A stretch of 64,000 nucleotides of DNA from Hyphomicrobiales bacterium (GCA_017305935.1 JAFKJU010000030.1:1-64000), one strand, 5' to 3'; shown: positions 32,076 to 41,868, numbered from the stretch's first letter. Numbers and translations are program-made. The notes: a model not told the origin generated them from the letters alone.

Positions 32076-32165
32076 CGCATGCCCGACCAGGCAAAAAGCG
32101 GAGCTAGCCCCGCTCATGCTTCATGCATTACCCTTCCCCCTCTGAAATGAGGAGGAGCATGAACC

Positions 32166-33575
32166 ATGGACGAGGAGCAATTCCGCCACTGGTCGAAACA
32201 GGCCGCGGAGTGGGGTGTCGACTATCGCAACGGCCTGCGCGACAAGCCGGTGCGCGCCCAGACGGCGCCCGGCGAAATCGCGGCGCAGATCGCCGCCACG
32301 CCGCCGGAAACCGGTGAAGCGATGGAGACGGTGTTTGCCGATTTCGAGAAGATCGTCGTGCCGGGTATGACTCATTGGCAGCATCCGCGTTTCTTCGCCT
32401 ATTTCCCGGCCAATGCCGCGCCGGCCTCGGTGGTCGCCGAATATCTGGTCAGCGCCATGGCGGCGCAATGCATGTTGTGGCAGACCTCGCCGGCCGCGAC
32501 GGAACTGGAAACCCGCATGGTCGACTGGTTGCGCCAGGCGCTCGGCCTGCCCGAAAACTTTTCCGGCGTCATCCAGGATTCGGCCTCGACCGCGACGCTC
32601 GCCGCCGTGCTGGTGATGCGTGAAAAGGCGCTGGCTTGGCGGGGGAATGCAGAGGGCCTGTCCGGTCAGGCAAAGCTGCGCATCTATGCCTCGGACCAAG
32701 TGCATACGTCCATCGACCGCGCCATCTGGATCGCCGGCATCGGCGAGGCCAATCTGGTGCGCATCCCGACATCAGGCCCGGAGAGGGCGATGGATATCGC
32801 GGCCCTGGAAACCGCAATCGCGAAGGACCGTGCGGCGGGCCTGTTGCCCGCCGGCATCATCGCCTGCGTCGGCGGCACGTCCACGGGTGCCTGCGACGAC
32901 ATCGCCGCAACCGTGGCTGTGGCGCGAAAAGAGAATCTCTACCTGCATGTCGACGCCGCCTGGGCCGGCTCGGCGATGATCTGCCCGGAATTCCGCGCTT
33001 TATGGGCCGGCGTCGAGGGCGCCGATTCCATCGTCTTCAATCCGCACAAATGGCTGGGTGCGCAGTTCGATTGCTCCGTGCAGTTCATCCGCGATCCCGA
33101 AGCTTTGGTGCGCACGCTCGCCATCCGCCCGGAATATCTGAAGACGCAGGGGCGTGACGGCATCGTCAATTATTCGGAATGGAGCGTGCCCTTGGGGCGC
33201 CGCTTCCGGGCGCTGAAATTATGGTTCCTGCTGCGCTGCCATGGGTTGGAGGATCTGCGCCGCCGCATCCGCAACCATGTCGACTGGGCGCGCATGGTCT
33301 GCGAGCGGCTGCGGACGGAGCAGGATTTCGAGATCGTCACCGAGCCCTTTCTGTCGCTGTTCTCGTTCCGCCACCGCAGCGCCGCCGAGCCCGATGCACA
33401 CAATCTGGCGCTCCTGGAGCGGATCAACGATGACGGCCGTATCTATCTCACGCAGACCCGCGTCGATGGGGCGGTCGCCATCCGCTTCCAGGCCGGTCAG
33501 TTCGACATGGAAAAGGAGGATGCCGAAGCGGCGATCCGGGTCATTTTGGAGCTTGCCCGGAGCAATAGATCTTGA
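32166..33575 (+). CDS. PLP-dependent decarboxylase (aromatic-L-amino-acid decarboxylase family)
   Basis: A 469-residue group II decarboxylase. HVDAAWAGSAM supplies the PLP-ring Asp and IVFNPHKWLGAQFDCSVQ carries the Schiff-base lysine in the N-P-H-K-W form found in aromatic amino acid decarboxylases. The N-terminal MTHWQHPRFFAYFPANAAPAS is also diagnostic. Likely substrates are tyrosine, tryptophan or phenylalanine; the choice cannot be made here. ATG 32166 has GGAGGAG upstream. It lies about 90 bases after the glutathione-transferase-like gene and may share a transcript. Confidence 0.9.
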   Translation: MDEEQFRHWSKQAAEWGVDYRNGLRDKPVRAQTAPGEIAAQIAATPPETGEAMETVFADFEKIVVPGMTHWQHPRFFAYFPANAAPASVVAEYLVSAMAAQCMLWQTSPAATELETRMVDWLRQALGLPENFSGVIQDSASTATLAAVLVMREKALAWRGNAEGLSGQAKLRIYASDQVHTSIDRAIWIAGIGEANLVRIPTSGPERAMDIAALETAIAKDRAAGLLPAGIIACVGGTSTGACDDIAATVAVARKENLYLHVDAAWAGSAMICPEFRALWAGVEGADSIVFNPHKWLGAQFDCSVQFIRDPEALVRTLAIRPEYLKTQGRDGIVNYSEWSVPLGRRFRALKLWFLLRCHGLEDLRRRIRNHVDWARMVCERLRTEQDFEIVTEPFLSLFSFRHRSAAEPDAHNLALLERINDDGRIYLTQTRVDGAVAIRFQAGQFDMEKEDAEAAIRVILELARSNRS

Positions 33576-33606
33576 AAGAGAGTCGGTATTCGATGCAATG
33601 CAACAA

Positions 33607-33638
33607 ATGGACAGGGAACGTTAACGCGTTAAGTCCAT
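33607..33638. promoter_or_regulatory. Nested inverted repeat upstream of phaZ
   Basis: The perfect palindrome TTAACGCGTTAA (33621-33632) sits between ATGGAC (33607-33612) and GTCCAT (33633-33638), which also pair. It lies about 200 bases upstream of the phaZ start in a 248-base gap, so it may be an operator. No known motif is matched; the rest of the gap shows nothing clear. Confidence 0.35.
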
Positions 33639-33823
33639 TATAACAATCGACGGAGAGGCGGGCCTATCAGCCGCCTCCGGGCAACTGCCACGCGTCAATT
33701 CTGTTGCTCTGCGGCAGAAACGGTGCTTATCCTTCCTCATTTCGCAGTGCAGCGAGACGGAAGGAAGCGCCGGATTGGGAGCGGCTTTCCCGACAGTCTG
33801 TCTCAAGAGAGGTAGCGTGTCCG

Positions 33824-35104
33824 ATGTTTTATCAGTTTTATGAAATGAATCATGCGGCAATGGCGCCGTTCCGGATGTTGGCGGAATTGTCGCTTCTGGC
33901 CTATCGCAATCCGCTCAATCCCTTGTCGCATACGGTCATCGGCCGGTCCGTCGCCGCCGGTCTCGAAGTGTTCGAGCGCTCGACGCGCCGCTATGGCAAG
34001 CCGGCCTTCAACCTGCCGCAGACGGTAGTCAACGGCCAGAGCGTGCCGGTGGTGGAAAAGATCGTCTGGTCGAAGCCGTTCTGCAATCTTCTGCATTTCC
34101 AGCGTATCCTGCCGCCCGGCCATGCGCCCGACCCGAAAATCCTGGTCGTCGCGCCGATGTCCGGCCATTACGCCACGCTGCTGCGCGGCACGGTCGAGGC
34201 GCTGCTGCCGAGCGCCGACGTCTACATCACCGACTGGATCGATGCCCGCATGGTGCCGGTGTCGGAAGGAAGCTTCGATTTCAACGATTATGTCGATTAC
34301 GTCATCGAGATGATCCATCACCTCGGCGAGCGTACCAACGTGATTGCCGTCTGTCAGCCGTCCGTGCCGGTGCTGGCCGCGGTGGCGCTGATGGAAGCCG
34401 ACAACGATCCGCTGGCGCCTGCCTCGATGACGCTGATGGGCGGCCCGATCGATACCCGCATCAACCCCACCGCCGTCAACGAACTCGCCAAGAGCAAGTC
34501 GCTCGACTGGTTCCGCGACAATGTCGTCATGCCGGTGCCGTGGCCGCAGCCGGGCTTCATGCGCCAGGTCTATCCCGGCTTCCTGCAACTCTCCGGCTTC
34601 ATGTCGATGAACCTCGACCGCCACATGATCGCCCAGAAGGATTTCTTCTGGCATCTGGTCAAGAACGACGGCGAGCCGGCGGAAAAGCACCGCGATTTCT
34701 ACGACGAATATCTGGCGGTCATGGATTTGACAGCGGAATTCTACCTGCAGACCGTCGATCTCGTCTTCATGCGCCATGCGCTGCCCAAGGGCGAGATGAT
34801 GCATCGCGGCAAGCGGGTCGATACTTCGGCCATCCGCCGCGTGGCGTTGCTGACGGTGGAAGGCGAGAACGACGATATCTCCGGCGTCGGCCAGACTCAT
34901 GCGGCCCAGACGATCTGCACCAATATTCCCGAGGCCATGCGCATGCATTACATGCAGCCGGATGTCGGGCATTATGGTGTCTTCAACGGTTCGCGCTTCC
35001 GCCGTGAGATCGCCCCGCGCATTGTCGCCTTCGCCCGGGAGCATTCGAAGACCGAAGCCAAGACCGGCATTCAGCAGGTCATCCAGGGCGGCAAGTCTGC
35101 CTGA
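33824..35104 (+). CDS. phaZ: Intracellular polyhydroxybutyrate depolymerase
   Basis: A 426-residue alpha/beta-hydrolase of the intracellular PHB depolymerase family (PhaZ). It mobilises stored polyhydroxybutyrate granules. TNVIAVCQPSVPVLAAVALM holds the C-Q-P-S-V-P lipase-like box with Cys as nucleophile, typical of the Ralstonia PhaZ1 class; MFYQFYEMNHAAMAPFRM is the usual N-terminus. ATG 33824 has AGAGAGGT upstream. PHB use would feed acetoacetate and acetyl-CoA, a plausible link to acs and pckA elsewhere in the window. Confidence 0.92.
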   Translation: MFYQFYEMNHAAMAPFRMLAELSLLAYRNPLNPLSHTVIGRSVAAGLEVFERSTRRYGKPAFNLPQTVVNGQSVPVVEKIVWSKPFCNLLHFQRILPPGHAPDPKILVVAPMSGHYATLLRGTVEALLPSADVYITDWIDARMVPVSEGSFDFNDYVDYVIEMIHHLGERTNVIAVCQPSVPVLAAVALMEADNDPLAPASMTLMGGPIDTRINPTAVNELAKSKSLDWFRDNVVMPVPWPQPGFMRQVYPGFLQLSGFMSMNLDRHMIAQKDFFWHLVKNDGEPAEKHRDFYDEYLAVMDLTAEFYLQTVDLVFMRHALPKGEMMHRGKRVDTSAIRRVALLTVEGENDDISGVGQTHAAQTICTNIPEAMRMHYMQPDVGHYGVFNGSRFRREIAPRIVAFAREHSKTEAKTGIQQVIQGGKSA

Positions 35105-35126
35105 CGCCGGGCCGGGTTGCCGCCTC

Positions 35127-35147
35127 GCAGCGCCGTGAAGGCGCTGC
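35127..35147 (+). terminator. Possible terminator hairpin after phaZ
   Basis: GCAGCGCC (35127-35134) pairs with GGCGCTGC (35140-35147) around a 5-base loop. The T-run starts about 13 bases later, so it is imperfect as an intrinsic terminator. Confidence 0.4.
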
Positions 35148-35266
35148 CTGTCAAGGTCTGTTTTTCCAATTTCGGTACGCCTGCCGCTTGAAGCGGCGGG
35201 CCGGCGTAACCACATGGCGATCAGGGGCAGGCATCCGGCCAGCCTCGGCAGAAAGGGTTACGAACG

Positions 35267-35710
35267 ATGAATCAGTCAGCATTGCTCCGTCCCGACTGGA
35301 CCCCGGCGACGGTTGCCCTCATGGTTCTGGGCTTCGTGGTGTTCTGGCCGCTCGGCCTTGCCATGCTCGCCTATATCCTGTTCGGCGAACGCTTCAAGGG
35401 TTTCAAGCGCGACGTCAACCAGGCGACCGACGGCTTCTTTGCCGGCTGCCGCCGCGGCCGCCATCGTCGCGGCTGGGAACGCGACACCGGTAACGTCGCC
35501 TTCGACGACTGGCGCAAGGCCGAACTCGACCGTCTGGAAGAGGAGCGCCGCAAGCTCGACGAAATGCGCGCCGATTTCGATAGCTACATGCGCGAATTGC
35601 GCCGCGCCAAGGACCAGGAAGAATTCGACCGCTTCATGCGCGAGCGCCGCAGCAAGCCGCCGGCGACCGGTGACGACAAGGGCCCGGGCGCTCCTTATGA
35701 AATGGCATGA
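35267..35710 (+). CDS. DUF2852 membrane protein
   Basis: A 147-residue protein with one hydrophobic N-terminal segment (TVALMVLGFVVFWPLGLAMLAYILF), then a basic stretch (CRRGRHRRGWERD) and a long charged coiled-coil-like helix (about residues 80-130, rich in E/R/K). This is the DUF2852 pattern common in Rhizobiales. Function is unknown. ATG 35267 precedes MNQSALLRPDW; a clear hairpin follows the gene. Confidence 0.82.
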   Translation: MNQSALLRPDWTPATVALMVLGFVVFWPLGLAMLAYILFGERFKGFKRDVNQATDGFFAGCRRGRHRRGWERDTGNVAFDDWRKAELDRLEEERRKLDEMRADFDSYMRELRRAKDQEEFDRFMRERRSKPPATGDDKGPGAPYEMA

Positions 35711-35735
35711 ACCGGCCAGCCTCATGAATCCTGAC

Positions 35736-35767
35736 ACCGGCATCCGCGAGGATGCCGGTTTTCGTTT
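35736..35767 (+). terminator. Rho-independent terminator after the DUF2852 gene
   Basis: ACCGGCATCC (35736-35745) pairs with GGATGCCGGT (35750-35759) with a 4-base loop, followed by TTTCGTTT. Confidence 0.85.
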
Positions 35768-35811
35768 GCCGTCGATTCCCATTCGGCCGCGCATCGGCTA
35801 AAACACGGCTC

Positions 35812-36573
35812 ATGTTCGCGCTTCTGAAAAAGACCCGGAAAAGCCCAAAGCCACTGCCGCCGCCGCTCGAGCGGATGCTCGATGTCGCCGGACGCGCCAT
35901 GCCGCTGACCATCCGCCAGAACCGCCGCGCCACCCGTATCACCCTGCGCATCGAGCCGGGTGGACGGGCGCTGAAGATGACCATTCCTTCCGGGCTCGCG
36001 CAGCGCGAGGTCGATGCCTTCCTCGACCGTCACCAGGGCTGGCTGATGACCAAGCTCGCCCGCTTTCCGCAAAATGCCGGCCTTAAGCCCGGTGCTACCA
36101 TTCCCCTGCGCGGCATCAGGCATCGCATCGTCCACACCGGAAAGCTGCGCGGCTTGACCGAGGCGCTTGTGCTGGAGGGTGAACCTGTCATCCGCGTTTC
36201 CGGCATGGAGGAACATCTTGGCCGCCGCCTCGCCGATTTCCTCAAGAAGGAGGCGCGCGGCGATCTGGAAGCGCTGGTCAGGCGCCATGCCGGCGCGATC
36301 CGCAAGCCCTATGCCTCGATCGCGATGAAGGATACCCGCAGCCGCTGGGGCTCCTGTTCCTATGAGGGCAATCTGAGCTTCTCCTGGCGCATCGTCATGG
36401 CGCCGCCGCTGGTCATCGATTATCTCGCCGCCCATGAGGTGGCGCATCTGAAAGAGATGAATCACGGGCCGGACTTCTGGGCGCTGTGCCGGAAACTCTG
36501 CCCGCAGATGGACGAGGCCAAGGGCTGGCTGAAACGCCATGGCTCGATGCTGCATGCCATCGATTTCGACTGA
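35812..36573 (+). CDS. YgjP-like (M48/SprT-type) metallopeptidase
   Basis: A 253-residue protein of the DUF45/YgjP family. The zinc-binding motif is HEVAHLKEMNHGPDFW (residues about 205-220), with DTRSRWGSCSYEGNLSFSWR before it, a signature of the family. Proteolysis is likely but the substrate is not known. ATG 35812 begins MFALLKKTRKSPKPLPPPLE. It is 67 bases upstream of trpF; the shared strand may only reflect position. Confidence 0.85.
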   Translation: MFALLKKTRKSPKPLPPPLERMLDVAGRAMPLTIRQNRRATRITLRIEPGGRALKMTIPSGLAQREVDAFLDRHQGWLMTKLARFPQNAGLKPGATIPLRGIRHRIVHTGKLRGLTEALVLEGEPVIRVSGMEEHLGRRLADFLKKEARGDLEALVRRHAGAIRKPYASIAMKDTRSRWGSCSYEGNLSFSWRIVMAPPLVIDYLAAHEVAHLKEMNHGPDFWALCRKLCPQMDEAKGWLKRHGSMLHAIDFD

Positions 36574-36640
36574 CGCGCGCCCCACCGCGGGTGGCGATTT
36601 ATCTCGACTCCGCACTGTTTTTCTGTCACTTGGGCAGGCC

Positions 36641-37315
36641 ATGAAGCCCGATATCAAGATTTGCGGACTGAAGACGCCGGAAGCGGTGGAACGCGCGGTG
36701 GCGCGCGGCGCCAGCCATATCGGTTTCATCTTCTTCGCCAAAAGCCCGCGCAACATCGAGCCCGATCTGGCCGGCCAGCTTGCCGATGCCGTGCGCGGCC
36801 GGGCAAAAATCGTCGCCGTCACCGTCGATGCCGATCCCGATGATCTCGACGAGATCGTCGCCCTGCTGCGCCCCGATATCCTGCAACTGCATGGCAAGGA
36901 AAGCCCCGAACGGGTGCTGGAAGTCCGCGCCATGTACGGCCTGCCGGTGATGAAGGCATTTTCCGTGCGCGAAGCTGCTGATCTCGAACGCATCGATCCC
37001 TATATCGGGATTGTCGAGCGTTTCCTGTTCGACGCCAAGCCGCCTGTCGGTTCCGAGCTTCCGGGCGGCAATGGTGTGTCCTTCGACTGGCGGCTGATGC
37101 AATCGCTTGACGCAAGCGTGGATTACATGCTTTCCGGGGGATTGAACAAGGACAATGTCGGCGAGGCGCTGCGGGTGACGCGCGCCCCCGGCCTCGATGT
37201 GTCCTCGGGGGTCGAAAGCGCGCCGGGTGTCAAGGATCTGGCGATGATCGACGCCTTTTTCGATGCTGTTAGAGAGGCGACTGGCGCTAGCGCGGTTGCA
37301 GGGAGCAAGAAGTGA
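36641..37315 (+). CDS. trpF: Phosphoribosylanthranilate isomerase
   Basis: A 224-residue TIM-barrel enzyme for the third step of tryptophan synthesis. [20 protein letters not shown] holds the catalytic Cys, and the C-terminal [16 protein letters not shown] binds phosphate. ATG 36641 begins [10 protein letters not shown]. The stop overlaps the trpB GTG by three bases. The operon is trpF-trpB-trpA followed by accD and folC, the usual rhizobial arrangement; trpE, D, C and G lie elsewhere. Confidence 0.96.
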   Translation: MKPDIKICGLKTPEAVERAVARGASHIGFIFFAKSPRNIEPDLAGQLADAVRGRAKIVAVTVDADPDDLDEIVALLRPDILQLHGKESPERVLEVRAMYGLPVMKAFSVREAADLERIDPYIGIVERFLFDAKPPVGSELPGGNGVSFDWRLMQSLDASVDYMLSGGLNKDNVGEALRVTRAPGLDVSSGVESAPGVKDLAMIDAFFDAVREATGASAVAGSKK

Positions 37316-38532
37316 ACGAGACGCCCAAACCCAATTCGTTTCGCGCCGGGCCGGATGAAGACGGCCGTTTCGGCATTTTCGGCGGCCGCTTCGTCGCCGA
37401 AACCCTGATGCCGCTGATTCTCGACCTGCAGGACGAGTGGAACAAGGCCAAGACCGATCCCGAATTCCAGGCGGAACTGAAGCAGCTCGGCGCCCATTAC
37501 ATCGGCCGCCCCAGCCCGCTCTATTTCGCCGAGCGCCTGACGGAGCATCTCGGCGGCGCAAAAATCTACTTCAAGCGCGAGGAGCTGAACCACACCGGCT
37601 CCCACAAGATCAACAATTGCATCGGCCAGATCCTGCTGGCCAAGCGCATGGGCAAGACGCGCATCATCGCCGAGACGGGTGCAGGGCAGCATGGCGTCGC
37701 CTCCGCGACCGTCGCGGCGCGCTTCGGTTTCCCTTGCGTCGTCTACATGGGCGCGACTGACGTGCAGCGCCAGGCGCCGAACGTTTTCCGCATGAAGTTG
37801 CTTGGCGCCGAAGTGCGCCCGGTCACCTCCGGCAGCGGCACGCTGAAGGACGCGATGAACGAGGCGCTGCGCGACTGGGTCACGAATGTCGACGACACCT
37901 ATTATCTGATCGGTACCGCCGCCGGCCCGCATCCCTATCCGGAACTGGTACGCGATTTCCAGGCTGTCATCGGCCAGGAAGCCCGCGAACAGATTCTCGA
38001 AGCCGAGGGACGTTTGCCGGATCTGGTGGTTGCGGCTGTCGGTGGCGGTTCGAACGCCATCGGCATCTTCCATCCCTTCCTCGATGACGAGGGCGTGCAG
38101 ATCGTCGGCGTCGAAGCCGGTGGCAAGGGCCTGCAGGGCGAGGAGCATTGCGCCTCGATCACCGCCGGTTCGCCCGGCGTGCTGCATGGCAACCGCACCT
38201 ATCTGCTGCAGGACGGTGACGGCCAGATCAAGGAAGGACATTCGATTTCCGCCGGTCTCGATTATCCCGGCATCGGCCCGGAGCATTCCTGGCTGCACGA
38301 TATCGGCCGCGTCGAATACGTGCCGATCATGGACGAGGAAGCGCTGGAAGCTTTCCAGCTGCTGACGAAGCTCGAAGGCATCATCCCGGCGCTGGAGCCC
38401 TCCCACGCGATTGCCGAAGTGATCAAGCGTGCGCCGAAAATGCGCAAGGACCAGATCATCGTGATGAACCTCTCCGGCCGCGGCGACAAGGATATTTTTA
38501 CCGTCGGCAAGATCCTCGGTATGGAGCTTTAA
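37312..38532 (+). CDS. trpB: Tryptophan synthase beta chain
   Basis: A 406-residue PLP enzyme joining indole and serine. [20 protein letters not shown] carries the Schiff-base lysine, and [17 protein letters not shown] is the PLP-phosphate loop. Start is GTG 37312 with GGGAG upstream, overlapping the trpF stop. Four bases separate it from trpA, whose product forms the complex and channels indole to it. Confidence 0.97.
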   Translation: MNETPKPNSFRAGPDEDGRFGIFGGRFVAETLMPLILDLQDEWNKAKTDPEFQAELKQLGAHYIGRPSPLYFAERLTEHLGGAKIYFKREELNHTGSHKINNCIGQILLAKRMGKTRIIAETGAGQHGVASATVAARFGFPCVVYMGATDVQRQAPNVFRMKLLGAEVRPVTSGSGTLKDAMNEALRDWVTNVDDTYYLIGTAAGPHPYPELVRDFQAVIGQEAREQILEAEGRLPDLVVAAVGGGSNAIGIFHPFLDDEGVQIVGVEAGGKGLQGEEHCASITAGSPGVLHGNRTYLLQDGDGQIKEGHSISAGLDYPGIGPEHSWLHDIGRVEYVPIMDEEALEAFQLLTKLEGIIPALEPSHAIAEVIKRAPKMRKDQIIVMNLSGRGDKDIFTVGKILGMEL

Positions 38533-38536
38533 GATC

Positions 38537-39376
38537 ATGACCGCACGTATGGACAAGCGTTTCGCCGAGCTGAAGGCCGAGAACCGCCCGGCGCTGGTCA
38601 CCTATTTCATGGGCGGCGATCCCGATTACGAGACCTCGCTGCAGATCCTGAAAGCCTTGCCGGCTGCCGGCGCCGACGTGATCGAGCTCGGCATGCCCTT
38701 CTCCGATCCGATGGCCGACGGCCCGGCGATCCAGCTCGCCGCGCAGCGCGCGCTGAAGGGGGGCCAGACGCTGGCCCGCACGCTCGATCTGGCGCGCCAG
38801 TTCCGTGAAGGGAACCAGACGACCCCGATCGTTTTGATGGGCTACTACAACCCGATCTACATCTACGGCGTCGAACGTTTCCTCGACGACGCGCTGGCTG
38901 CCGGCATCGACGGCCTGATCGTCGTCGACCTGCCGCCGGAAATGGATGACGAGCTGTGCATCCCTGCGCTCGCCAAGGGCATCAACTTCATCCGCCTGTC
39001 GACGCCGACCACCGACGACAAGCGCCTGCCGACGGTGCTGAAGAACACCTCCGGTTTCGTCTATTACGTCTCGATGAACGGCATCACCGGCTCGGCCTTG
39101 CCCGATCCGTCGCTGATTGGCGGCGCGGTCGAGCGCATCAAGGCGCATACGCCGCTGCCCGTTTGCGTCGGCTTCGGCGTCAAGACGGCCGAGCATGCCC
39201 GCCTGATCGGCGCGTCCGCCGATGGCGTCGTCGTCGGCACGGCCATCGTCGCCCAGATCGCCGGCAGCCTGTCGGCGGACGGCAAGGCATCGGCGGATAC
39301 GGTCAATGCTGTCGTCACCCTCGTGCGCGGGCTTGCCAGCGGCGTACACGCCGCTCGCCCCGTTGCTGCCGAATAA
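38537..39376 (+). CDS. trpA: Tryptophan synthase alpha chain
   Basis: A 279-residue TIM-barrel enzyme that releases indole from indole-glycerol phosphate. [20 protein letters not shown] carries the catalytic Glu, and the substrate loop is [20 protein letters not shown] with its phosphate site. It is the third gene of the trp run; accD follows after 54 bases. Confidence 0.97.
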   Translation: MTARMDKRFAELKAENRPALVTYFMGGDPDYETSLQILKALPAAGADVIELGMPFSDPMADGPAIQLAAQRALKGGQTLARTLDLARQFREGNQTTPIVLMGYYNPIYIYGVERFLDDALAAGIDGLIVVDLPPEMDDELCIPALAKGINFIRLSTPTTDDKRLPTVLKNTSGFVYYVSMNGITGSALPDPSLIGGAVERIKAHTPLPVCVGFGVKTAEHARLIGASADGVVVGTAIVAQIAGSLSADGKASADTVNAVVTLVRGLASGVHAARPVAAE

Positions 39377-39430
39377 TCCTGCCAAGAACCAAGACAGCCG
39401 ATTCGGCCTGACAAATCAGGAGTGTAAATC

Positions 39431-40360
39431 GTGAACTGGATCACCAATTATGTGCGGCCGCGGATCAACTCCATGCTCGGCCGCCGTGAAGTGCCGGAAA
39501 ACCTCTGGATCAAATGCCCGGAGACCGGCGAGATGGTCTTCCACAAGGATCTGGAAGACAACAAATGGGTTATTCCCGCCTCCGGCTATCACATGAAGAT
39601 GCCCGGCAAGGCGCGTCTCGACGACCTGTTCGACGACGGGTCTTACGAATCTCTGCCGCAGCCGAAGGTGGCGCAGGATCCGCTGAAATTCCGCGATTCC
39701 AAGCGCTATATCGACCGCCTCAAGGATAGCCGGCTCAAGACCGAGCAGGAGGATACGATCCTCGCCGGTCTCGGCAAGGTGCAGGGGTTGAAGCTCGTCG
39801 CCGTCGTGCATGAGTTCAACTTTATCGGCGGCTCGCTCGGCATGGCCGCCGGCGAGGCGATCGTGAAGGCCTTCGAGCGGGCGATCGCCGAGAAATGCCC
39901 GCTGGTGATGTTCCCTGCCTCCGGCGGCGCGCGCATGCAGGAAGGCATCCTGTCGCTGATGCAGCTGCCGCGCACCACGGTCGCCGTCGACCTGCTCAAG
40001 GAGGCCGGCCTTCCCTATGTCGTCGTGCTGACCAACCCGACCACCGGCGGCGTCACCGCATCCTATGCGATGCTGGGCGATATTCATCTGGCCGAGCCGG
40101 GTGCGGAGATCGGCTTTGCCGGCAAGCGCGTCATCGAGCAGACCCTGCGCGAAAAGCTGCCCGAAGGTTTCCAGACCTCGGAATATCTGCTCGAACATGG
40201 TATGGTCGATATGGTGGTCAAGCGCCATGATCTCGCCGATACGCTGGCGCGGCTCCTGAAAATCCTGATGCGCGTTCCCGCCGAAACCATGCCTGTCGCA
40301 AACGGCGCTGTACCCAAGGCGCTGAACGGCGCAAAATCGGAAGCCCAGGCCGCCGTCTGA
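39431..40360 (+). CDS. accD: Acetyl-CoA carboxylase carboxyltransferase beta subunit
   Basis: A 309-residue subunit that transfers carboxyl from biotin to acetyl-CoA in fatty acid synthesis. The crotonase-like core has [20 protein letters not shown] and [17 protein letters not shown]. The N-terminal zinc ribbon is degenerate: where E. coli has four Cys, this has [10 protein letters not shown] and [11 protein letters not shown], so only one Cys remains. Start is GTG 39431 with CAGGAG upstream. The next gene is folC, as in many proteobacteria. Confidence 0.96.
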   Translation: MNWITNYVRPRINSMLGRREVPENLWIKCPETGEMVFHKDLEDNKWVIPASGYHMKMPGKARLDDLFDDGSYESLPQPKVAQDPLKFRDSKRYIDRLKDSRLKTEQEDTILAGLGKVQGLKLVAVVHEFNFIGGSLGMAAGEAIVKAFERAIAEKCPLVMFPASGGARMQEGILSLMQLPRTTVAVDLLKEAGLPYVVVLTNPTTGGVTASYAMLGDIHLAEPGAEIGFAGKRVIEQTLREKLPEGFQTSEYLLEHGMVDMVVKRHDLADTLARLLKILMRVPAETMPVANGAVPKALNGAKSEAQAAV

Positions 40361-40380
40361 CGGCCTGAAGCGATCGGACT

Positions 40381-40438
40381 TTTTGTTTGACGCAATTCCC
40401 GACACGAAACCGCTCCACACTTTCGCTGGAATTGCCTT
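40381..40438 (-). repeat. Rhizobial dispersed repeat, copy 2 (reverse)
   Basis: On the minus strand it reads GGCAATTCCAGCGAAAGTGT, then GGAGCGGTTTCGTGTCGGGA and ATTGCGTCAAACAAAA, the same family as the copy at 30921. It occupies nearly all of the accD-folC gap, ending immediately before the folC Shine-Dalgarno. Confidence 0.7.
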
Positions 40439-40451
40439 AAGGAGACGCGGG

Positions 40452-41807
40452 ATGCTGCCCACGAACCACCCCGCATCGATGAGCGAGGCCGCCCGCGAAA
40501 TCGAGGCGCTGCTGGCGCTGCATCCCAAGGGTTTCGACCTGTCGCTGGAGCGCGTCACGCGGCTGCTCGAAACGCTTGGCAATCCGCAGGACAGGCTGCC
40601 GCCGGTGATCCATGTCGCCGGCACCAACGGCAAGGGCTCGGTCACCGCCTTCTGCCGGGCGCTCCTGGAGGCGGCCGGCCTTTCCGTGCATGTCCACACC
40701 TCGCCGCATCTGGTCAACTGGCATGAGCGATACCGGATCGGCCGCAAGGGCGAACCCGGCCAACTCGTCGAGGACGCCGTCTTCGCCGATGCCGTGCGCC
40801 GCGTCGCCGCCGCCAATGGCGGCCAGCAGATCACCGTCTTCGAGATCCTCACCGCCGTCACCTTCCTGCTGTTTTCCGAACAGCCGGCCGATGTCGCGAT
40901 CATCGAGGTCGGGCTCGGTGGCCGTTTCGACGCCACCAATGTCATGAAGTCCCCGGCGGTGTCGGTCATCATGCCGATCTCGCTCGACCACCAGGCCTAT
41001 CTCGGCGACAGCGTCGAGCTGATCGCCGCCGAAAAGGCCGGCATCATGAAGCGCGGCGTGCCCGTGGTCATCGGCCAGCAGGAATTCGAAGCGGCGCGTG
41101 CGGTGCTGATCGAGACCGCCGAACGCCTCGGCTGCCCGCTGCAGGTTTTCGGGCAGGACTTTTTGGCCTTCGAACAATATGGCCGCCTCGTCTATCAGGA
41201 CGAGAGCGGGCTGTCCGACTTGCCGCTGCCGCGCCTGCCCGGCCGGCATCAATATGCCAATGCCGCCGCCGCCATCCGCGCCGTGCGCTCGGCCGGCTTC
41301 TCGCTCACCGATACCGAGATCGAGGCGGCGATGCGTTCGGTCGAATGGCCGGCGCGGCTGCAGCGGCTGACCGACGGCGCTCTGGTCGCGGAAGCGCCCG
41401 AAGGTGCCGAAGTCTGGCTCGACGGCGGGCACAATCCCGGCGCCGGCGAGGTCATTGCCGAGGCACTGGCCGGCTTCGAGGAAAAGCAGTCGCGGCCGCT
41501 GTTCCTGATCGTCGGCATGATCAACACAAAGGACCCCATCGGCTATCTGCGCGCCTTTGTCGGATTGGCCGAATATGTCTTCACCGTGCCGATCCGTAAC
41601 AGCGATGTCGGCATCGATCCGGTGGCGCTGGCCAGTTCCGCCTATGACGCCGGCCTCGTCGCCGAGCCGGTGTCGAGCGTGGCCGAAGCGCTCGCTGGCA
41701 TTCGTCGGCTCAGCAAGCCGGACAAGGCGGCGCCGCGTATCCTCATCGGCGGCTCGCTCTATCTGGCGGGCGATGTGCTCGCCGACAACGGCACGCCGCC
41801 GACCTGA
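40452..41807 (+). CDS. folC: Folylpolyglutamate / dihydrofolate synthase
   Basis: A 451-residue Mur-ligase-type enzyme that adds glutamate to folates and, in many bacteria, makes dihydrofolate. VIHVAGTNGKGSVTAFCRAL is the P-loop and VAIIEVGLGGRFDATNVM is family-specific; WLDGGHNPGAGEVIAEAL lies in the C-terminal domain. ATG 40452 has AAGGAG upstream. A repeat element separates it from accD, yet a shared transcript is still likely. A bidirectional hairpin follows. Confidence 0.95.
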   Translation: MLPTNHPASMSEAAREIEALLALHPKGFDLSLERVTRLLETLGNPQDRLPPVIHVAGTNGKGSVTAFCRALLEAAGLSVHVHTSPHLVNWHERYRIGRKGEPGQLVEDAVFADAVRRVAAANGGQQITVFEILTAVTFLLFSEQPADVAIIEVGLGGRFDATNVMKSPAVSVIMPISLDHQAYLGDSVELIAAEKAGIMKRGVPVVIGQQEFEAARAVLIETAERLGCPLQVFGQDFLAFEQYGRLVYQDESGLSDLPLPRLPGRHQYANAAAAIRAVRSAGFSLTDTEIEAAMRSVEWPARLQRLTDGALVAEAPEGAEVWLDGGHNPGAGEVIAEALAGFEEKQSRPLFLIVGMINTKDPIGYLRAFVGLAEYVFTVPIRNSDVGIDPVALASSAYDAGLVAEPVSSVAEALAGIRRLSKPDKAAPRILIGGSLYLAGDVLADNGTPPT

Positions 41808-41817
41808 AAACCGATGC

Positions 41818-41848
41818 AAAAAAGCCCGGCAGAGACCGGGCTTTTTTC
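41818..41848. terminator. Bidirectional terminator between folC and trxA
   Basis: AAAGCCCGG (41821-41829) pairs with CCGGGCTTT (41837-41845), flanked by A-run and T-run. Confidence 0.88.
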
Positions 41849-41868
41849 ATGCGGTAATGTCGGCGGTA

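Noticed and set aside
32097-32114. Terminator after the glutathione-transferase-like gene
   Set aside because: The short stem AGCGG/CCGCT has its T-run on the minus strand, where no gene ends, so it does not fit.
33621-33632. CtrA-binding site in TTAACGCGTTAA
   Set aside because: CtrA sites are TTAA-N7-TTAA; here the spacing is 4.
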